64,000 nt of DNA from positions 2,444,728 to 2,508,727 of the forward strand of contig NZ_SJPG01000001.1 of assembly GCF_007859715.1 (NCBI RefSeq), written 5' to 3'. This stretch comes from Rubinisphaera italica. Its GTDB lineage: Bacteria; Planctomycetota; Planctomycetia; Planctomycetales; Planctomycetaceae. The notes beneath the pieces were generated by a model, which did no database searches, was not told the origin of the DNA, and was given only the letters and a program-made list of their open reading frames with translations. Below are positions 59,201 through 64,000 of this stretch, in pieces; positions within the stretch are counted from its first letter, which is position 1, and every line of letters begins with the position of its first letter. Position numbers and translations under genes: made by a program.

Positions 59201-59699
59201 TGTCTTTGTGACAGAAAATGTGGAAAGCAAAGAGCATGATTTGACAAAACATGGTATTCCCTGGAGTACGTTTCAAAACTTGAGAACGATTCCTGCACCG
59301 ACAATCTTTCTGTTGGATGCCTGCCATAGTCACAATGCCACTCATGACGAGACAGCTGTTCGAGAGTTTGCACACGATGCCGATTTGAGTGGATTCTTCG
59401 TTCTCTCGGCCACCAGTGATCAACAGGAACTTGCTAATGAAAGTGCAAATCTAAAGCATGGATTCCTGACTTATATCATTCTCAAGGCGGCTAGCGAAGC
59501 TGATGGTATTAATCCCGACCACAATCGTTTTCAAGGAGATGTCGAGTGGCCGGAGATTGTTGAATATGTGAATAAACAGTTGCCGTTGATCTCAGGGAAC
59601 GAACAGATCCCATCATTCGCTGCAAGCCGAGATCTTGAAAGCCAGATGTTCACGATCCCCATGTTCCGCCCTAAAGGAGTTTTAAACAATAATCCATAA
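56202..59699 (+). CDS. Exported WD40-PDZ-caspase-like (orthocaspase) protein
   Basis: A signal peptide (residues 1-22, ending SHA-EPV) precedes WD40 propeller repeats: FGFSPDSSLLYTAGVDKSVE, LSFSPDGQSLVSVSQDAEVR and LCCSHDGRILASSSRDQTLK with their WxL/W ends. A PDZ-like segment follows (VTEVTDGGIAAGRGLLPGDR, about 607-665). The C-terminal 250 residues are a peptidase C14 domain with the His-Cys dyad His992 in LGGHGD and Cys1041 in LLDACHS. Such orthocaspases cleave after basic residues and usually act in stress or protein processing. Here the signal peptide implies a periplasmic site. The length of 1165 is large. No partner gene is apparent. Confidence 0.85.
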   Translation: MRRVIAIPFLLIFVISLTASHAEPVVKQPFVDGGPPRFVLDKRGPSGVTHGFGFSPDSSLLYTAGVDKSVEVWQLQRDPAAKPNELGQLRLLQIKSIPWEISRGYRGQILAMDSSQDHLAIGGYAARTTGDIILIDRKLGQVEQALPPSRLDDSSNGHQETIQDLSFSPDGQSLVSVSQDAEVRIWQAPRWESVVLRKGFPEYFNRSLPVQFLDNQHVAVMGAQQIVIWDISQPGQFIYEILREVNNDGVSRDITAISKPADDQTWFTADQSGLIQQWKGFVKPQLVRSLRDKGPTPAALSYTQDGRWLAVANLNQQPALELWNLSQSPALLAGTFTETDLDDLPNCRFSPDGNYLTTQHGIAGIFHLFDLEAAQKAGLDNLLSDENYRIDVDRQNQLFTEINFVAPAPDNQQRRDYQMELKNGSGNTFTLDLTPLRFRRDLEQRDVQLVSNQQTSGNWTFNESFRSRNASENSLINLENRALGLKTSIVLDRRMQGLMSDYCWIPAPPEAQSQEPVGVAIGTVSNYGVYVYRLPTKVGEQAQLVRYFRDHSDDVLSLCCSHDGRILASSSRDQTLKFWNLSGIETSGPLQNLQWGANFDVTQNRLQVTEVTDGGIAAGRGLLPGDRIVRLESAAQKRYSSDVREMQKILMNQVVWEDLYVQWERGIETFERRITPAWEPITTLFVNANLHWVAYTSEGYFKSSAFEGDELVQYLVNRGPGQPPRIVKASQLRLKYDRGGTGDRFFDFLLRERSTNRTFRLLREPTVSNASDKLAEEIAKLPEMRILRPYVGERFEPQDSIPAEVEILMSDKSGYELTDLVVDLDGIPLPSPDDIEKTVGRTRLKWNRIPPDHCSPISRFRVKAVRKDEDNNTFDHRLFGEASVVFAPQIELNPAIRIHLILLACKDYSPTGDYSPLLFPIIDAQSILKMFKQVSPHYQLGNVEFISSQSLDRNLQKADVDNAINRTQQTILKQADGDDSRRDVIVVFLGGHGDAVDNHFVFVTENVESKEHDLTKHGIPWSTFQNLRTIPAPTIFLLDACHSHNATHDETAVREFAHDADLSGFFVLSATSDQQELANESANLKHGFLTYIILKAASEADGINPDHNRFQGDVEWPEIVEYVNKQLPLISGNEQIPSFAASRDLESQMFTIPMFRPKGVLNNNP

Positions 59700-59836
59700 T
59701 GTCAAATCATTGTGCTGCTGGCAGATCAATACTACCTGACGTCATACGAGTTTGCTCGCAGAACACTCAGGAGGTATCTGCCTTATGGATTTAATATGTA
59801 CGGGAAATCGTTATTTCAATTCATGATGGACATAAA

Positions 59837-59865
59837 AAAAGCCACCCGAAAATTGGGTGGCTTTT
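59837..59865. terminator. Bidirectional terminator
   Basis: A perfect 11-bp stem (AAAAGCCACCC with its complement) with a 7-base loop, A-tract before and T-rich sequence after. Serves the convergent genes ending at 59699 and 59881. Confidence 0.88.
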
Positions 59866-59880
59866 CTATTTTGGAGTCGT

Positions 59881-61122
59881 TTATTTAGGCAATTGTGCGT
59901 CATTATGATCGACTTTAACATCGTAGCGAACTGCGATTGAGGCCAGTGGTGTGTTTCGGTCGAAGTACAAAGCGGTTGGTTTTTTGCTGTCCCCGGCTGT
60001 ATCTCCCTTTTTCATGCCACCATCCTGAGTGGATGATTTCTTCGATAGTAAGTAGCCAGGTTTTGCTTCTGGTGTCTGCCAGGCTGGATAGAAGAGAACG
60101 GTGACGACACCGATGTTATTGCGAGGTCGTTTCAGTTTGACGGCTTCGCTGTTTGCGACATCAGTCACAAGAAATTCGTAAACTTCCTGATCGGTTTTGT
60201 GCCAGCCTTTGACGAGCAGGGAGCCCCCCTTGCCTGTCTTATAATCGTTCTTTCGAACCAAGAATAGTTTATTGATTTTGTAGCCGGGGATTTCTGAGTA
60301 CTCGAAGACAGAAATGCCGTCGATAGAGACATCGGCGACGACATCGTGAGGAGATTTATTATTGACGCGAATCCCAATCACATCGCCGAAGTTGTAGTCG
60401 ACAAATGGTTTGCCTTTGTGAAGATAGGATTTCTTCTCGACGAATTCCCCATATTCATTTTTGACGAGCAGTTCAACAGAAAAATCACTACCTCTTTCGG
60501 GCGAGACACTGGCATTATCAACAACAACTGTTGACAACTGGTAATCATCGACCGAATTCTGATCCTGGTAGGATTTGGCGATTTCTTTGTTAACGTATTC
60601 TTCCCGCTTTTGTGTGGCACTCACGCCTTCTTTGAGAGCTTCCTGTTCAATACGACCGTCTTTGAGATACTTAGTCACATCGACATTCGTGCCGGTTCCT
60701 TTGAGCGTGTCGGACTTATCATCGATAACAAGATCGACATCCTGAGTAACTGGAATTGTCGTAATTGGCTCATAATTTCTGCTGAGCAAGGTCGAGACAA
60801 CACGAATCTTTAAATCATCTCCTGCAATCGCAATGCAACGACCTTCGAGCGTCATGCCGTCTTTTGTGTCGAACCCTTTGGCTTCAATTAAAACTTTGAG
60901 AATCCGTTGTATTTCCGGACCACTGCCGCCGTAGTAATTGCCAATTAATACAGAAGTTTCTTCCTTCTGTTCAAGATAAGTACAAACTGTATCGGCAATA
61001 ACCTGGCAGGCATCCTTGAGTGACATTCCGGCTTGAGCCGTTGTTCCTGAATGAAGTGCAATTCCTAGTAGGATGAGTCCTGGAAACACTTTGTTTCTGA
61101 TCGATGCAAGAAGTGAATACAT
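59881..61122 (-). CDS. Exported protein of unknown function
   Basis: Not recognised. A signal peptide (about residues 14-31, ending AQA-GMS) is followed by two parts. The first (about 35-130) has an alpha/beta pattern with LIGNYYGGSGPEIQRILKVL, which may resemble a binding module. The second (about 200-350) is beta-rich (GDVIGIRVNNKSPHDVVADV, then LLVKGWHKTDQEVYEFLV). The charged tail is Lys-rich. It appears to be a genuine gene by composition and its own terminator. It probably resides in the periplasm; no enzyme motif is seen. Confidence 0.55.
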   Translation of the reverse strand: MYSLLASIRNKVFPGLILLGIALHSGTTAQAGMSLKDACQVIADTVCTYLEQKEETSVLIGNYYGGSGPEIQRILKVLIEAKGFDTKDGMTLEGRCIAIAGDDLKIRVVSTLLSRNYEPITTIPVTQDVDLVIDDKSDTLKGTGTNVDVTKYLKDGRIEQEALKEGVSATQKREEYVNKEIAKSYQDQNSVDDYQLSTVVVDNASVSPERGSDFSVELLVKNEYGEFVEKKSYLHKGKPFVDYNFGDVIGIRVNNKSPHDVVADVSIDGISVFEYSEIPGYKINKLFLVRKNDYKTGKGGSLLVKGWHKTDQEVYEFLVTDVANSEAVKLKRPRNNIGVVTVLFYPAWQTPEAKPGYLLSKKSSTQDGGMKKGDTAGDSKKPTALYFDRNTPLASIAVRYDVKVDHNDAQLPK

Positions 61123-61316
61123 GATTCTAAGCCCTTATTGTGTGTTGTTAAAGTTTGTATGCTTATGGAACGGATGAGGTATAATGTTCTTCCCTGGAAA
61201 TCTCAAAACGTCAGTAAAAATCACATTAGCCGCAGGCCGGATGAGGGGATCCCTTAGACGTTCTTATTTCTAGTAACGCGAATTCCCTCCCCCAGAGGGA
61301 GAGGGAACTGATTCTA

Positions 61317-63116
61317 TTAATATTTCTGAGCTCCTTTTCGAAGAATCGGCTGGCCGAGACCCAGCACTTCGCAGGCTTCCTGATAGACTGAAGTCCCTCC
61401 GACAATTGAATCCCACATCGAACGTTTGTAGACGAGGTCAGCTGGTCGATCAGCAAATTCCGGTCGCAGAAGTCCCAAGCCGAGGTCGATCAAATCATCG
61501 TCATTCAGATTGATTTGCGAAGAATTTTCATACCCGAGTTCACAGGCGATATCTTCGACTGTCATATTTTTGTCGTATTGTCGAGCCACGAGTGAAATTG
61601 GTTCAGGAAAAGATTCAATCGCTTTGTCCTTATCTTCACCGACTTGCAGAAATGGTCCAATGGTTTCGACGAGCAGGAGTAAATGGTCGCGGCGATCCCT
61701 TTTCAGGACTTTCTGCATTGCATAGACATCATAAATTTCGTCAATCAATTCCCGAGCCTTGGCATGGCGAACCGCATGGGAGAAACTGATCACATCGTCA
61801 AAGCTCTTGGTGCCGTGCTTGTGGCAGGTAATACAGGAGAGTCCATTAACGATTTCCGTTGTTCCGGAAACTCTGGCCCCGTCGGCTACAATTGAAGTTG
61901 GGCCGACATCGATTCGTTTACCGTGATTGTCGATCAGCATGTAAGCCTGTAAGCCGTTAGGCAGGCGATAGATAATCTCACCACCATCGTGAGAAAAACA
62001 GAACTTATTGATGATCTCATCGCCATGATCTGGCCCCAGGGGATATCGTGCAATATTGCCATTGCCCGATTCTTTCTGGAAATCGTAGCTGATCCAGTAA
62101 GAACCGTAGTTGGAACGATGGCGATCCATAATACGGTTCTGGCTGGAAATCCCACTGACGAGCACTCCAGCACGTAGCATTTCCCCCTTTTTCAAATCCT
62201 GCATTCGATTGACACCCAGACGGGCTTCCAGATCGTAAACATCTTCAGGAATGTTGAGGAACATGTGATACAAAGGGGGACGAATTGCTTTGGCGACGAA
62301 CCAGTCGGCCCGGATATCGGTGAAGTAATCGAAATACCCATCGAGATTTCGTTCGATATCTTCAAACAGTTCGTATTCGGCTTTGTTTCTGGTATTCGGC
62401 ATCAATCCATAGGGATAATGATCGAGCATTTTCGACCAGATTTGAGCCGTCCAGCGGTAGTCGTCCAGGTCGATGCGATAAACGGTATTGTATTTGTCGA
62501 TCGCTTTAGGCAGCACGATGACATCGGAAAGGCTGATGCTGTTTAAGGCTTTGGATAATGCGGCACGGTGTAGTCGCAGATCGTATTCTGAGATTTCCGG
62601 GTTGTTGTGCAGATGGACCAGGGAAAGATATTTGGTTGTGCCTTTATCGCGGCTATCCAGATCATCCGTATCTTCTTCAATCCACTGGAGGACTTGCAGT
62701 CGAGAAATATGGTCTCGATCAGCTCCTGATTCCGGAATGGGAGCCCCTGCCAGAATCCAGTTCCGCAAAGTTTCTTTTTCCTCAGCTGCCAGAGGGACGG
62801 GAGTGACATAGTCGTCCGGGGAAACCGGCATGTTATCCTCTTTAATGACTTCCCAGATCTTGGAAGCAATCGGATCGCCGGATTTAATAAAGGGTTTACC
62901 AGTTCGATTGGCAAACAGAACATCGCGATCAAGGATGCGTAATCCTGAGTAGGTTTCTTCTCCCCCGTGACAGCTGTAGCACTTCGCCTTGAGGATGCCA
63001 AAGGCCTGATTGGCCAGAACCTGAGGATTTTCATCAGCTGTAGCAACTGATCCGATCAGGCTGGATGTGATAATCGCTGAAAGAAACAGCGATGTGGAAA
63101 ACCGATAACTGTCCAT
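61317..63116 (-). CDS. Exported Planctomycete-type cytochrome c protein
   Basis: Contains two haem-binding motifs, CYSCH near residue 43 and CITCH near residue 440, in the family context of PSCyt1 (FGILKAKCYSCHGGEETYSGLRI). The remaining sequence lacks the DUF1549/DUF1553 modules that usually accompany this domain. Start chosen at ATG 63116 (MDSYRFSTSLFLSAII), which gives a signal peptide ending VATA; the first ATG at 63164 would place 16 residues before it. The periplasmic role is presumably electron transfer or oxidation of a carbohydrate or other substrate; which one is unknown. Confidence 0.8.
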   Translation of the reverse strand: MDSYRFSTSLFLSAIITSSLIGSVATADENPQVLANQAFGILKAKCYSCHGGEETYSGLRILDRDVLFANRTGKPFIKSGDPIASKIWEVIKEDNMPVSPDDYVTPVPLAAEEKETLRNWILAGAPIPESGADRDHISRLQVLQWIEEDTDDLDSRDKGTTKYLSLVHLHNNPEISEYDLRLHRAALSKALNSISLSDVIVLPKAIDKYNTVYRIDLDDYRWTAQIWSKMLDHYPYGLMPNTRNKAEYELFEDIERNLDGYFDYFTDIRADWFVAKAIRPPLYHMFLNIPEDVYDLEARLGVNRMQDLKKGEMLRAGVLVSGISSQNRIMDRHRSNYGSYWISYDFQKESGNGNIARYPLGPDHGDEIINKFCFSHDGGEIIYRLPNGLQAYMLIDNHGKRIDVGPTSIVADGARVSGTTEIVNGLSCITCHKHGTKSFDDVISFSHAVRHAKARELIDEIYDVYAMQKVLKRDRRDHLLLLVETIGPFLQVGEDKDKAIESFPEPISLVARQYDKNMTVEDIACELGYENSSQINLNDDDLIDLGLGLLRPEFADRPADLVYKRSMWDSIVGGTSVYQEACEVLGLGQPILRKGAQKY

Positions 63117-63164
63117 TGTGCTGACCCAATATCTACTGAATTTGTGTTTCGTTGTTGTGTTCAC

Positions 63165-63668
63165 TGTACCAAAGCAACTAACAAAGTCTCAATTGCTATG
63201 TCAGGTTTATTGGGAAACGAACAGACATTGGATGTCTTCTCGTGAAATTGAATTCTTATTCGGAAAAATGGTAAATTCGTTTATCTTCCTGAATTGAATG
63301 AATAATATTGCCTATTCAAGAAATAACTGCAGCGTTCAGCAGGAGCAAACACAGCGTATTTAGGACATTAGGTACCCAAGCGACTGCAGCAAACCATTTG
63401 AAAATGGTCTAATCTGGATTCCATCCCCCTGTTTGTTTTGCAAATTTTGCGATTATGAGTATGAAGGGTTGAATCTGTTTGCGAACTGCGATTAAATCTG
63501 GTTAACATCTAAACAGCATCTGAGCTGCAAATCTCAGATAAAAATGAAAATGGAATAATTTCAATAATTTCGGGGAAGAATTCCTGGAGAACTGCGTTTC
63601 AATGATGTCTTCAACGACACACGAAACAAACACAAATCGAATCTCCGAAAACTCGAAGGAAAGAACAG
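63165..63668. other. Intergenic region before the last gene
   Basis: About 500 bases between divergent genes, AT-rich. One perfect palindrome, ACCATTT-GA-AAATGGT at 63393-63408, may be an operator. Open frames at 63602-63991 and 63727-63984 overlap the last gene out of frame and are not believed. Confidence 0.4.
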
Positions 63669-64000
63669 ATGACACGCACAATCAGAAACACAATGCTACT
63701 TACAATGATCGCCCTGATGGGAGGAATTGCCGTCGAACAGGAAGCCCGCGCATTCCAGGGCTATCGCCAATACTATGGTGGCTGGAGCTACAAGCCGCAG
63801 CAGCGATATCATGTTCGCTCCTACTACTACAAACCGACACCGAGCTATGTGGGCTATCGCTACCACTACTGTGTGCATTACCCCAAACGCCCCCGCTACG
63901 TGTACTACTACAACCCATATTCACGCACTTATTGGGGGCGATTCGATCTCGAAGGCAAAGATGGTGCTCACTACTCTTTGCTGAAGAATGAAGATCGCAA
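63669..64000 (+). CDS. Exported Tyr-rich protein, cut by the window end
   Basis: The reading frame from ATG 63669 is open to the last base; at least 110 residues are seen and no stop is reached. It begins with a signal peptide (about residues 1-28, ending EARA-FQG), followed by a very Tyr/Arg/His-rich region (YRQYYGGWSYKP, RYHVRSYYYKP, RYVYYYNPY) and then TYWGRFDLEGKDGAHYSLLK. The last pattern looks like the small domain found in planctomycete exported Tyr-rich proteins, but no function is known. Frame choice: this frame alone gives a secretion signal and a coherent composition. An RBS-like GGAAAG lies at 63658-63663. Confidence 0.7.
   Translation, partial: MTRTIRNTMLLTMIALMGGIAVEQEARAFQGYRQYYGGWSYKPQQRYHVRSYYYKPTPSYVGYRYHYCVHYPKRPRYVYYYNPYSRTYWGRFDLEGKDGAHYSLLKNEDR

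Noticed and set aside
63602..63991. Out-of-frame reading frames over the last gene, including one ending at 63984
   Set aside because: They give Thr/Ser- or His-rich translations without signal or domain, whereas the frame from 63669 has a signal peptide and a coherent composition.
1..64000. CRISPR arrays, tRNA or rRNA genes
   Set aside because: No regular direct repeats with unique spacers and no cloverleaf or rRNA-like segment was recognised in the gaps.

Overview
The window looks like a chromosomal segment of a planctomycete (Planctomycetia, probably a Planctomycetaceae-type genome of moderate GC). The supporting traits are a DUF1559-type prepilin, a Planctomycete-type cytochrome c protein, an SHD1-domain protein, PQQ-propeller proteins with the WPQFRGP start, Tat-exported Gfo/Idh and NHL-propeller proteins, a sulfatase, a DUF1080 protein, two Hanks-type kinases and an exported caspase-like protein. 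Species cannot be named from the sequence alone. I found no rRNA, tRNA or CRISPR.

Layout. 0-2.7 kb: a small fatty-acyl module (acyl carrier protein, FabZ-like dehydratase, ketoacyl synthase). 2.9-9.2 kb: a membrane-anchored hydrolase, an FHA protein, pterin carbinolamine dehydratase and carB without carA. 9.3-12 kb: a receiver/ATPase regulator and a Tat-exported oxidoreductase. 12.3-18.4 kb: an envelope protein followed by a complete IS3-family element (13831-15110, 26-bp inverted ends, TAT target duplication, in-phase A-AAA-AAA frameshift site), then two exported beta-propellers and a metal-binding lipoprotein. 19-31.4 kb: a beta-helix receptor kinase, a degenerate phosphohexomutase, a TIGR01777-type epimerase, a GT39-like membrane protein, ApgM, Ogt, a LUD protein and an RraA-like protein. 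31.5-37.2 kb: an ECF-like sigma factor with a coupled membrane protein, an outer-membrane-like protein and a prepilin. 37.6-47.5 kb: a TCA-cycle block (sucC, an intervening sulfatase, sucD, DUF1080, sdhC, sdhA, sdhB) followed by gcvT. 47.6-51.2 kb: an SDR, a second kinase and accA. 51.6-64 kb: an unusual ClpB/release-factor fusion, an SHD1 protein, a WD40-PDZ-caspase protein, a hypothetical exported protein, a cytochrome c-like protein and the start of a Tyr-rich exported protein cut by the window end.

The most interesting locus is 51577-54342. It encodes a 921-residue protein joining two ClpB-type AAA+ modules to a full-length relative of peptide chain release factor 2. The D1 Walker B acidic pair, the D2 pore-loop tyrosine, the GGQ catalytic motif and the SPF codon-reading motif all appear to be lost. 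This suggests a ribosome- or nascent-chain-linked AAA+ machine that does not terminate translation.

A second theme is intergenic: many short palindromes headed by GTAG, in several sequence families, of the kind known as REP elements mobilised by RAYT transposases. They sit at gene ends throughout the window, including a perfect inverted pair between sucC and the sulfatase. The TCA genes, gcvT, accA and the left-edge acyl genes are central metabolism. Most of the rest is the envelope, signalling and polymer-degradation repertoire typical of planctomycetes.
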